Assembly (NCBI GenBank): GCA_937980205.1
Contig: CALJKW010000069.1
Span: 186,001-250,000 of the forward strand
Length of the DNA: 64,000 bases
Direction of reading: 5' to 3'
DNA from: an uncultured Myxococcales bacterium
Lineage (GTDB): Bacteria > Myxococcota > Myxococcia > Myxococcales > Myxococcaceae
Of this stretch, positions 24,524 to 35,597 are shown in pieces. The notes below the pieces were generated by a model, which was given only the letters and a program-made list of their open reading frames with translations, did no database searches and had not been told where the DNA came from. The position numbers and the translations under genes are program-made. Numbering within the stretch: position 1 is the stretch's first letter; each line of letters opens with the position of its first letter.

Positions 24524-27283
24524 TTGCGCCCTCTCCCCCTCGTCGCAGTGATGCTGGTGCCGCTGCTCGCGCAGGCGCAGGCCCGCTACACCCAGCCGCG
24601 CGTGCTGCCCATCCCCATGGGCGTGTACTCGATGAATCCGCAGTTCCTCAACGATCGGGGCGAGGCCAACGGCTTCGTTCAGCACACGGGCGGCGGGAAC
24701 TCGATGTTTCTCTGGCGCGACGGCCAGATTCTGCTCGCGTACTCGATGCTCGACGGCGGCACGTGGGACCTGCCCATCGTTCACGACTTCGACAACCGAG
24801 GTCACTTCGCGGGCGCCCGAAGGGTCGCTACGACGAACGCTGACGGCGGGCCTGGCTCCACGGTCCGGGCCACCATCTGGGACCGGAGCCTCGCTCCCAC
24901 CGAAGTCGGGGGAGACGGCACGAACGTCATCGCGATGTCGTCGAACGGCGCGTACGCGGTTCGTGGCATTGCGGCCAACAACTTGACGCTCACCTACGTT
25001 GACGTCGATGGCGGCTCTACGTTCTGGGCCGGTCGAGCGATCGGAGACACGAACGATCGAGGCGACCTCTGCTTCAACATCGGCCAGGCGCAGGTCGGCG
25101 TCTGGAGCAACGGAACCGAGACCCTCATCCCCACTCCCGGCTACAGCTTCGCCAGCTGCAACACGATCACCAACCGCGGTCACGTCTTGCTCAGCGTCAC
25201 CACCATGACCAACGAGACCCGCTACGCCATCTGGCGCGGCGGCGATGCGGGCATCGCGGTTCTGCCCATCGGCTTCTCGTACCTCACCGGAAACTACGGG
25301 ATGAACGACTCGGACCAAGTGCTCGTCTCTGGACGCGCGGTGTCTCCGACGGGGCCCACCATCTTGGCGCTCTTCAGCAACAACAACACGATTCCCGTCG
25401 CGTCGTTCGTCAACCCCGACTCCGGCTTCGTGATCAGCGAAGGGGGCGGGACCCTCGGGTACGGAATCAACAACTCAGGTCAGATCATGGTCGGGGCGTC
25501 GCGGCCCGGGGAGATCCCCATCGGGCGTTACTACGCCCTGATCATCGACACGCAGTCGTGCCGCGACACCAACGGCGACGGCAACCTCGACGACGACGAC
25601 GACGGCCTCTGCGACAGCTGGGAAACGACGGGCATCGACTTCGATCTCAACGGCAGCATCGACCTGGTGCTGCCCGGAGCGAACCCCCGCCGTAAAGACC
25701 TGTACGTCGAGATCGACTGGATGGAGCACCACAGACCGCTCGACGCCGCGCTGCAGCGGGTGACCGCGGCGTTCGCCGCCGCTCCGGTGATGAACCCCGA
25801 CGGCACCACCGGCATTACGGCTCACCTCGAGCTCTCCGAGCAGGCCGTCGAGCACCGCCAGGAGCTCGACCTCGATGGCACCTTTCAGTCGATCAAGCAG
25901 GCCTACTTCGGCACCGCCGCCGAGCGCGCGTCGGCCACCGCGCTCGCGAAGCTCGGCGCCCGCCGCCTCGTCTACCGCTACGCGCTGTTCGCGCACGCGC
26001 AGAGCGGCGGCAAGTGGAGCGGCATCGCCGATCTGCCCGGCAACGACTTGATGGTCACGCTCGGCTGGTTCGGCCCACCAATCCAAGGCCACAACCAGGG
26101 CACCGTCGACGAGCAGGCGGGCACGCTGATGCACGAGCTCGGGCACACGCTGAACCTGCGGCACGGCGGCAGCGACAACATCTCCTGCAAGCCGAACTAC
26201 CTGAGCGTGATGAACTACTCGTTCCAGTTCGACGGCAGCCCGGTCGTCGGCCGCCCGCTGGACTTCTCGCGCGCCGCGCTCCCTTCGCTCGATGAAAACA
26301 ACTTGAGCGAGCCCGCCGGCATCGGCGGCCCGAGCGGCAGCGTGACCGCCTGGTACGATCCGATGATCACCGGCATCGACATGTACACCTCTGCCGGGGA
26401 CGCGCCCATCGACTGGAACGACGACGGCAATGCGAACAGCACCGGCTTGAGCGCGGACATCACGCTCGGGTGCAGCACAGGTCTCCAGCTGCTTCCCGGC
26501 TTCGATGACTGGTCGAACCTCAAGCTCAACTTCCGCGAGGCGGCCTTCTTCGGTGACGGCACCTGGCCCGGCCGGCCCGCAGCGGACGATGAGCTCACCT
26601 TCGACCGCGCCCTCGCTCAGAGCCCGGACAGCGACAACGACGGCTTGAGGAACCTCGAGGACAACTGCCCCAGCGTGGCGAACTCGGCACAGCTGGACGC
26701 CGACCTGGACGGCGTCGGCAACGCCTGCGACAACTGCGCCGGAGTCTTCAACCCGGGCCAGGAGCTCAGCGCCTGCATGTCGATGATCGACGGGGGCACG
26801 CCCGCGATGGACGGCGGGGCGCCGGCCGACGGCGGTAGCACGGCCGACGCGGGCGCGGTCGATGATGGGGGCACGGCCAGTGACGCAGGCAGCGCCGCTG
26901 ACGGAGGCTCCAGCGGCGATGCCGGCACGAGCGACGACGGCGGCACGATGATGACCGACGCCGGCGCTTCCGGTGGTGGCTCGGGCGGAGCCGGTGGTGG
27001 CTCGGGCGGAGCAGGTGGTGGCTCGGGCGGAGCCGGCGGTGGCTCGGCAGGTGGCGGCTCGACAGGTGGCGTCGGTGGAATGAGCGGCGGCACCGGTGGT
27101 GGAGTCATGGAGCCCGCCGGCTGCGGCTGCACCTCGGGAGGCGAGTCTCTGCTCGTCGCGCTCGCGCTGCTGCTGCTGCGGCGGAACCGCAGCCGCACCG
27201 CCCGGGCGGCGCGCGGTCAGCGCACGGTGCCGCCCATGCTGTCTCGAGACAGCATGGCGTCCTCTGGACGGAGTCACCCCTGA
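24524..27283 (+). CDS. Secreted zincin-like protein with TSP3 repeats and MYXO-CTERM
   Basis: The protein has 919 residues from TTG 24524 (AAAGGACGAAGAG upstream is a fair ribosome-binding site). MRPLPLVAVMLVPLLAQAQA is a signal peptide. Residues about 25-345 look like a beta-propeller of NxxGxV-type repeats. A calcium-binding DTNGDGNLDDDDDG stretch is followed by a metalloprotease-like region with H537-E-L-G-H541-T-L-N-L-R-H547 (Asn544 where metzincins usually have Gly). Thrombospondin type 3 repeats (DSDNDGLRNLEDNCP) lie near 700-745, then an Asp/Ala/Gly stalk and GCGCTSGG-hydrophobic-LLRRNRSR, a MYXO-CTERM surface-sorting tail. Oddly, 36 further residues follow the tail. It is probably anchored on the cell surface; peptidase activity is inferred. 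Confidence 0.87.
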   Translation: MRPLPLVAVMLVPLLAQAQARYTQPRVLPIPMGVYSMNPQFLNDRGEANGFVQHTGGGNSMFLWRDGQILLAYSMLDGGTWDLPIVHDFDNRGHFAGARRVATTNADGGPGSTVRATIWDRSLAPTEVGGDGTNVIAMSSNGAYAVRGIAANNLTLTYVDVDGGSTFWAGRAIGDTNDRGDLCFNIGQAQVGVWSNGTETLIPTPGYSFASCNTITNRGHVLLSVTTMTNETRYAIWRGGDAGIAVLPIGFSYLTGNYGMNDSDQVLVSGRAVSPTGPTILALFSNNNTIPVASFVNPDSGFVISEGGGTLGYGINNSGQIMVGASRPGEIPIGRYYALIIDTQSCRDTNGDGNLDDDDDGLCDSWETTGIDFDLNGSIDLVLPGANPRRKDLYVEIDWMEHHRPLDAALQRVTAAFAAAPVMNPDGTTGITAHLELSEQAVEHRQELDLDGTFQSIKQAYFGTAAERASATALAKLGARRLVYRYALFAHAQSGGKWSGIADLPGNDLMVTLGWFGPPIQGHNQGTVDEQAGTLMHELGHTLNLRHGGSDNISCKPNYLSVMNYSFQFDGSPVVGRPLDFSRAALPSLDENNLSEPAGIGGPSGSVTAWYDPMITGIDMYTSAGDAPIDWNDDGNANSTGLSADITLGCSTGLQLLPGFDDWSNLKLNFREAAFFGDGTWPGRPAADDELTFDRALAQSPDSDNDGLRNLEDNCPSVANSAQLDADLDGVGNACDNCAGVFNPGQELSACMSMIDGGTPAMDGGAPADGGSTADAGAVDDGGTASDAGSAADGGSSGDAGTSDDGGTMMTDAGASGGGSGGAGGGSGGAGGGSGGAGGGSAGGGSTGGVGGMSGGTGGGVMEPAGCGCTSGGESLLVALALLLLRRNRSRTARAARGQRTVPPMLSRDSMASSGRSHP
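26972..27043 (+). repeat. 21-bp tandem repeat encoding GGGSGGA stalk
   Basis: Three near-perfect 21-base units (26972-26992, 26993-27013, 27014-27034) and a degenerate fourth encode GGGSGGA in the flexible stalk before the MYXO-CTERM tail. Unit differences are single bases. Copy number could vary by replication slippage, changing stalk length. Confidence 0.85.
27234..27257. promoter_or_regulatory. Perfect 24-bp palindrome, candidate activator-binding site
   Basis: The left half CCATGCTGTCTC and right half GAGACAGCATGG are exact reverse complements with no spacer. The site lies inside the last codons of the zincin-like gene and 73 bases before the start of the beta-helix lipoprotein gene at 27331. 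No T-run follows, and a zero-spacer dyad suits a dimeric regulator better than a terminator. The right half recurs exactly at 36989-37000 upstream of the RHS gene. Confidence 0.55.
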
Positions 27284-27301
27284 CTCCCGGGTGATGGCCT
27301 C

Positions 27302-27317
27302 TGGCAGCCCCGTTGCA
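27302..27317 (+). promoter_or_regulatory. Sigma-54-like -24/-12 box upstream of beta-helix lipoprotein gene
   Basis: TGGCAGCCCCGTTGCA keeps TGGC and TTGC with GG and GC exactly ten bases apart, the sigma-54 geometry. A sigma-54 activator gene lies at 35598-36977. However, a start site 12 bases after GC would fall at about 27328, only three bases before the ATG and after the ribosome-binding site, so the call is doubtful. Confidence 0.3.
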
Positions 27318-27330
27318 CTGGGGGCGCGCC

Positions 27331-29619
27331 ATGCGACTGCTCAACCTGTCTCTCGCCGTTCTACTGGCCTCGTGCGGCGTCGAACCGGGTGAACTTCCAG
27401 AGGCCGCGCAGGCGCGCAGCCCGGTCTGCACCAACATCCTCTGCGGCGGTGACCCGGTGCCGACCTTCGGCGCGTGCCAGCTGGTGACCGGAACGTTGAC
27501 CGCCTCGACAACGAGCCCACGCTTCAACGCCCTGGTGACGTTCACGTGGACGACGTCTTCGCACTCGTGCAGCACGGCGCTGACGCTCGACGGGCAGGTC
27601 GTGCCGCGCAACGGGTCGCTCACCCTCAAGGCGAAGAAAGGCCTCTACACGTTGATGCTCGGTTCGCGCGCGCTGGCCTCGGTGCCGCTCACGCTCACGT
27701 TGGCGTCGCCGGTGCGCATCACCGCGAACACCGTCGACGAGCGGGACCTGTTCGTCCACGCCACGAGCGTCCCGAACACGACGGTGCTGATTCAAGACGG
27801 CGTCGATCTCGACCTGAGCAACCGCCCGACGATCTACGTCGCGGCGGGCGTCACCATCGCGAGCGAGCGGCGCCTGCCCGGCACGAACCCGCTGCAGCCG
27901 GCACCGGGCATCGGGCCGATCGCGCGCGACTCGAATCACCTGGGGCCCCGCATCTTCAGCACCAGCCATGTGGCCGACGAGCTCCTGCTGCTCAACAGTG
28001 ACAACGTCACGATTCGCGGACTGCGCATTCAGGGGCCCAACCCCGACCCCAGCCCGAACACCGGCGTGGGCATCTTCGTGCGCTGCGCGAAGGGCATCGA
28101 GCTCGACAACCTCGAAGTCTCGGGTTGGGGTTCCGACGGTATTGCGGTGTCCCGAGAGGCGGACCTGTGCCCGGGCTCGCCCGACATCTCGGACGTCTAC
28201 ATCCACGACTGCTTCTTGCACCACAATCAGCACGCCCCGGGCGGCCTCGGCTACGGCGTGAGCGTCGGCGACGGGGCCCACGCGTTCATCGAGCACAACG
28301 TGTTCGACTACAACCGGCACGCGATCGCGTCAGACGGCATGCCGGGCTCTCAGTACGTCGCGTACGAGAACCTCGTCCTCAAGGGCGGTGGTTACCACGA
28401 GGCAGTTGTTGAGCTGCCCGGGGTGCCCTGGTCAATTTCCGTGAGCTGGGAGACGCACGCGTTCGACGTGCACGGCACCAAAGACTGCATCAATGGCGTC
28501 GAGGTCCCCGTGGGCGGCGCCGACGACGCGTGCGGGCCCGCCGGCGCCTACTTCGAGTTCGGCCGCAACGCGTTTCAGTACGAGCGCGACGAGGCGATCC
28601 GCGTTCGCGGCACACCGCGCTACGGCTGGTACGTCTACGACAACGTCTTCGCGCACGCGTCCGAGGGCGACGCGGTCTCCTGGGCCGAGGTCGCCCCGAT
28701 CAAGAGCGGCAACGTCGCCAACATCGACACGTTCGGCGAATACGGTGTGTGCGACTTCGACGGCGACGGGCTCGAAGACCTGTTCCTCGCCACCGGCCGC
28801 AGCTGGTGGTTCGCGAGCGCAGGCCGCATGCACTGGACCTTCCTGAGCAGCAAGGACGACCGCCTCGGGCAGCTCGGCCTCGGCGACTTCGACCACGACG
28901 GAAAGTGCGACGTCTTCCGCTCATCGCCCTCAGCAGGCTGGCAGATCTCGCGGGGCGGCCGCAGCGCGTGGACCACGATGCCCGGCGCGAACTACTTCCC
29001 CTTCAGCGAGCTCGCGTTCGCCGACTTCAGCGGCGACGGCTTCACCGACGTCTTCCGCCGGGCGCCCGACGGCCAGTGGTGGGCGTACTACAACCCGGCG
29101 ACGACCGGCGCCCCGACCGCGCTCAACAGCTCGGCCCTGCCGCTTTCCGACCTGCGCTTCGGCGACTTCGACGCCGATGGCATCACCGACATCGTCGGCT
29201 CCTGGGGCGGCGTGTGGCGGTGGTCGAAGAGCGGCACCGGCCCGTGGAACCCGACGCCGCTGAACGCCAACTACACGAGCCTGTCGGGTGTGTTCGTCGC
29301 GAACCTCGACGGCCTGCCGGGCGACGACCTGGTGCGCATCACGCGCGAAGGTCCGTACGACTCCTACGGCAACCCCGGCATCACGCGCATCGAGATCTCC
29401 TCCAACGGCCGCGGCACGTTCACGACGTTCGCCGTGAGCGTCCACGAGCGCAACTCGGCCACGAGCCCCTTCGCGTACCTGCCGCCCTACGTCTTCACCG
29501 GCCGCTTCGCGACGGCCGCCCGCGACAGCGTGCTCTCGATCGGAGGGTGGACGCGCCGGCCCTCCCAGTTCACGGCCGGCCAGAGCGGCTTCCTCCAGCA
29601 CGGTTTCTATGCGTACTGA
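27331..29619 (+). CDS. Lipoprotein with right-handed beta-helix and FG-GAP repeats
   Basis: The protein has 762 residues. MRLLNLSLAVLLASC is a lipoprotein signal with lipobox LASC. Residues about 130-460 have the parallel beta-helix pattern (NVTIRGLRIQG, GIELDNLEVSGWGSDGIAV, HAFIEHNVFDYNRHAIAS), as in polysaccharide lyases and carbohydrate-binding surface proteins. Residues about 475-700 contain FG-GAP/VCBS-type calcium-binding repeats (GVCDFDGDGLEDLF, GLGDFDHDGKCDVF, AFADFSGDGFTDVF, RFGDFDADGITDIV). It is probably surface-exposed and may bind glycans; no catalytic residues are identified. GGGGG six bases before ATG 27331 supports the start. Confidence 0.88.
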   Translation: MRLLNLSLAVLLASCGVEPGELPEAAQARSPVCTNILCGGDPVPTFGACQLVTGTLTASTTSPRFNALVTFTWTTSSHSCSTALTLDGQVVPRNGSLTLKAKKGLYTLMLGSRALASVPLTLTLASPVRITANTVDERDLFVHATSVPNTTVLIQDGVDLDLSNRPTIYVAAGVTIASERRLPGTNPLQPAPGIGPIARDSNHLGPRIFSTSHVADELLLLNSDNVTIRGLRIQGPNPDPSPNTGVGIFVRCAKGIELDNLEVSGWGSDGIAVSREADLCPGSPDISDVYIHDCFLHHNQHAPGGLGYGVSVGDGAHAFIEHNVFDYNRHAIASDGMPGSQYVAYENLVLKGGGYHEAVVELPGVPWSISVSWETHAFDVHGTKDCINGVEVPVGGADDACGPAGAYFEFGRNAFQYERDEAIRVRGTPRYGWYVYDNVFAHASEGDAVSWAEVAPIKSGNVANIDTFGEYGVCDFDGDGLEDLFLATGRSWWFASAGRMHWTFLSSKDDRLGQLGLGDFDHDGKCDVFRSSPSAGWQISRGGRSAWTTMPGANYFPFSELAFADFSGDGFTDVFRRAPDGQWWAYYNPATTGAPTALNSSALPLSDLRFGDFDADGITDIVGSWGGVWRWSKSGTGPWNPTPLNANYTSLSGVFVANLDGLPGDDLVRITREGPYDSYGNPGITRIEISSNGRGTFTTFAVSVHERNSATSPFAYLPPYVFTGRFATAARDSVLSIGGWTRRPSQFTAGQSGFLQHGFYAY

Positions 29620-29731
29620 GCCCCACGGTCTGAGCGCGGCAGCCGACGCGCGCGCTCCCACCGCGCGTCCCGTCTCGCGACCGCCCCGACAGCTCGGGGA
29701 CACGGCAGTCATCCCGGTTGCGGTGCTGGGG

Positions 29732-32518
29732 ATGTTGCGCCCACTGCTGCTCTCGTCACTCGTGCTCGCCGCGTGTGGGCCCGAGCTTCCCGCTCCGGTC
29801 GCGCCAGCCACGGTCGCCGACTTCACCGAAGCTCGGGGCGACCTCACCTTCCGCGTGCGAAAGCAGAAGATCGACCCGTACGGCAACACGCACACCTGGC
29901 TGCAGCAGGTCTGGCGCGGGGTCCCCGTCGACGGCCGCGACCTCGCCGTGCTCACGCGAGCCGACGGCACCACCCAGGTGTTCGGCAAGCCCGACGACTT
30001 CTCGCGGGTCGACGTCTCGACGCCGCCCGACCCGCGGGCGGTGGCCGACGCCACGGGCCTTACGGCTCGCGACGCCGAGCGCATGCTTCGGCCGCGGTAC
30101 ATCACCCGGGTGAAGGCGGGCGGGAGCGGCTCGAACGGCGACGACTACGAGACCGTCGTCGCGGGCTTCGACCTGGGCACCCACGTCAGCGTCGAACGCG
30201 TGCCCGGCGTCTTCCAGGCCAGCGAGCTCTTCGTCCGCGACGGCGAGACGGAGCTCGTCGAGCTCGACGGTCCGAAGCCGTTGGCCGTCACCGGTACCCT
30301 GAACACGTTCTCGCGCGGAGCTCGCGCCGAGCTCGTCAGCTGCGCCAGCACCGGGCGCCAGTGCACGCTGTCGAACGCGTACGGCGACTTCGTGATGGGC
30401 ATCGACGACTCGGGCCCCACTCGCGCCGTCTTCACCTATTCGCAGCTGTACCCGTCACCGTGGGGCGACGGGCAGCCGTACCTCTTTCAGAACCCCCGCT
30501 CGCGCAACGGCCAGACCGCCGCCGCCGAAGCTCACGTCGGTGTCACGGCCGCGTCGCGCATGTTCGACCACTTCTTTCACCGCAGCGGGTGGGACGGGGA
30601 GGGCGGTTCGGTCACGATCTACGTGCACGCCGGCTTCGACAACGCGGCGTGGCAGAACGGCTCCATCGCGTTCGGCGAGACCCCCGCTGGCGTACCGTCG
30701 GCCGATGTCGAGATCGTGGGCCACGAGTACGGCCACGGCATCTTCGCTGCAGATACGAACCTCACCCAGACACCCGCGGTCGGCGAGCTGGGGGGCATCG
30801 ACGAGGCCTCGGCCGACATCTTCGGCGTGCTCGTCGGCTTTCACGCCGACCGACCGGGGACGCGGCTGCTGCCCATCGGCAACTGGACCCTCGGAGACCT
30901 CGTCGGCGGTACCCGATCGTTGATGGACCCGTCGGTCGTTGCGTGGACTCCGGGGCTCGCCAACGCGCCGCGCCACTTCGCCGGCGGGCCGCTGTCGCGG
31001 GCGTTCTACTTCTTGAGCAACGGCGTCACCGCGCCCGACGGCGCGTTCGACCCTCCGCTCGGCCTCGACCTCCCCAAGGGGACTCCGGTCGACCCCGTGA
31101 TGCTGCCGCAGCGCCGCAGCTACTACCTGAACCGGAAGCTGCAGGGCCTGGGCACCGAGACCGCGGCGCGCATCTGGTACCACGCGCTCAGCGGCGCCTA
31201 CTTCGCTCAGACGACGAACCTCGCGGGCGCGCGCGAGGCCGCGCTCAACGCGACGATGACGCTGTTCGAGCGGCGGCCGCACACGCTGCAGTACAAGGCG
31301 GTGCAAGACGCGTTCGCCGCCGTGAACATCGGCGTCGAGTCCGACCGCGACGGGCCGACCATCACGCTCTCGACGCGCCTCATCAGCCCGACCGCCCTCG
31401 AGGTCACCGTCGACCTGATGGACCCGAACGGCCTCGCCGATGGCACGCTCATCTCGCTGCGCTCGAGCGTCGTCGGCGGCGAGGTCATCGCCCAACCCTG
31501 CTCCTCTGGCCACTGCGTGTTCACGGTCGACCCCGCGCAGCTCGGCGATGGCCGGCACGTCGCGTTCGTGACCGCCACTGACCTCGTCGGCAACGAGACC
31601 CAGAAGGAGTTTCTGTTCGATGTCGACACCAGCCCCCCCTCGGTCACGTTCTCGGACGTGAGCTACTTCCCGTACCACTACAACCGCCGGTACACGTTCA
31701 CAGCGACTGATGCATGGCGCGTGGTGTCGGCGCGTCTGTTGGTCGACGGCGTCGAGATCAAGCAGTGGGCGTACTCCGCCAAGACGGTGACCCAGCCACC
31801 CTTCGACGTCCAGCACCTCAACCTGGCCGATGGTCTGCACGTGCTCGAGCTCGTGGTGAAAGACGCCTCCGGCAAGAGAACCACGCAGCAGCTGACTTAC
31901 TTGCGGGAGCGCACCGGCTTCGTGGGCTGCAACCTCTCGGTGGCGGCGACGTCAGACTGGTCGAAGCTGGACGTGACCGTGCGCTCGCTCGATCGCGACT
32001 CGGGCACCTCCTACATCGGGGTGCTGGTCGACGGGGTCGACCGGGGCGGCCTGCAACGCACGCCCGTGGCCAACGTGCTCGACGAGGTCCTGGTGAGGAC
32101 CTCCTCGCTCGCGCCGGGCCTGCGCAAGATCCGGGCGCGCTGCCGCGACGGTCAGGAGAACGTCTCGCTGTCGAGCGAGGTGTCGTGGTGGGTCGTGCCG
32201 CCCTGCAGCACGACGCAGGTCGCAGGCGGCAACGTCGCGGACACGCGGCTCATCGAGATGGGGCGCACCTCGGGCACGACCACCCTGAAGTTCGTCACCT
32301 TCGACGTCCACGACCGCATCGTCGTCGCGAACTCGAGCACCAACGCCGTCATCGCCGACACCGGCTGCGCCGCGACCGGCGACCCGGCGAGAACCATTCC
32401 CGTCACCTGGTCCGGCAGCTCGCGCCTCAAGGTCACGGTGACGCCGAACTGCAACCCCTCGACGGCGCTCCCTTCGACCCTGTGGAACTACGTGCTCGCC
32501 TGCCCGCCCTCGACCTAG
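29732..32518 (+). CDS. M4 (thermolysin-family) metalloprotease lipoprotein
   Basis: The protein has 928 residues. MLRPLLLSSLVLAAC is a lipoprotein signal with lipobox LAAC. An N-terminal FTP-like propeptide (about residues 25-200, with GVPVDGRDLAVL) precedes the catalytic domain. Zinc ligands are H331-E332-Y-G-H335 and Glu358 (GGIDEASADIFG). The later HFAGGPLSRAFYFLSNG matches the M4 region that carries the transition-state His. The C-terminal half (about 560-928) has Ig-like or P-domain-style beta modules with paired cysteines. It is an extracellular or surface protease, possibly for predation or processing of neighbours. I start at ATG 29732 for the signal; the open frame extends 123 bases further upstream. 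Confidence 0.9.
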   Translation: MLRPLLLSSLVLAACGPELPAPVAPATVADFTEARGDLTFRVRKQKIDPYGNTHTWLQQVWRGVPVDGRDLAVLTRADGTTQVFGKPDDFSRVDVSTPPDPRAVADATGLTARDAERMLRPRYITRVKAGGSGSNGDDYETVVAGFDLGTHVSVERVPGVFQASELFVRDGETELVELDGPKPLAVTGTLNTFSRGARAELVSCASTGRQCTLSNAYGDFVMGIDDSGPTRAVFTYSQLYPSPWGDGQPYLFQNPRSRNGQTAAAEAHVGVTAASRMFDHFFHRSGWDGEGGSVTIYVHAGFDNAAWQNGSIAFGETPAGVPSADVEIVGHEYGHGIFAADTNLTQTPAVGELGGIDEASADIFGVLVGFHADRPGTRLLPIGNWTLGDLVGGTRSLMDPSVVAWTPGLANAPRHFAGGPLSRAFYFLSNGVTAPDGAFDPPLGLDLPKGTPVDPVMLPQRRSYYLNRKLQGLGTETAARIWYHALSGAYFAQTTNLAGAREAALNATMTLFERRPHTLQYKAVQDAFAAVNIGVESDRDGPTITLSTRLISPTALEVTVDLMDPNGLADGTLISLRSSVVGGEVIAQPCSSGHCVFTVDPAQLGDGRHVAFVTATDLVGNETQKEFLFDVDTSPPSVTFSDVSYFPYHYNRRYTFTATDAWRVVSARLLVDGVEIKQWAYSAKTVTQPPFDVQHLNLADGLHVLELVVKDASGKRTTQQLTYLRERTGFVGCNLSVAATSDWSKLDVTVRSLDRDSGTSYIGVLVDGVDRGGLQRTPVANVLDEVLVRTSSLAPGLRKIRARCRDGQENVSLSSEVSWWVVPPCSTTQVAGGNVADTRLIEMGRTSGTTTLKFVTFDVHDRIVVANSSTNAVIADTGCAATGDPARTIPVTWSGSSRLKVTVTPNCNPSTALPSTLWNYVLACPPST

Positions 32519-32519
32519 A

Positions 32520-32661
32520 CAGGCTGCCGAAAAAACGGCTGCACGGCTCGATCTCTTCGTTGCCGGCTCCGGTCCGTGCTCACGTACCAGACGACGTACG
32601 CTCCGCGCGGTCCTCGCCGGCGCCTCGACCTCGTGCCGTTCGCTCGTTTTTCAGCAGCCTG
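32520..32661. mobile_element. Candidate MITE: 142-bp element with inverted terminal repeats
   Basis: The left end (CAGGCTGCCGAAAAAACG, 32520-32537) and the reverse complement of the right end (CAGGCTGCTGAAAAACG, 32645-32661) match over 17-18 bases with one substitution and one extra A. Ends reading GGCTGCTGAAAAA are, from memory, common for some transposase-mobilised elements. The element begins two bases after the protease stop codon and encodes no transposase. I see no clear target-site duplication. The remaining bases to 32741 hold nothing recognisable apart from the next gene's leader. Confidence 0.5.
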
Positions 32662-32741
32662 CGAGAGCGGCGAACCGCATGTCCTGCCCGCTGCGGCCGC
32701 CGCGGCATGCCCGCCGCGGATGGTAGTCTGCGCCGCGCTGC

Positions 32742-35573
<2,832 letters not shown>

Positions 35574-35597
35574 GGCGTTGTATCGTCGCGCGCGCGC

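Noticed and set aside
26972..27043. CRISPR-like or other functional DNA repeat array
   Set aside because: The 21-base units are in frame, have no spacers and encode a Gly/Ser-rich protein stalk.
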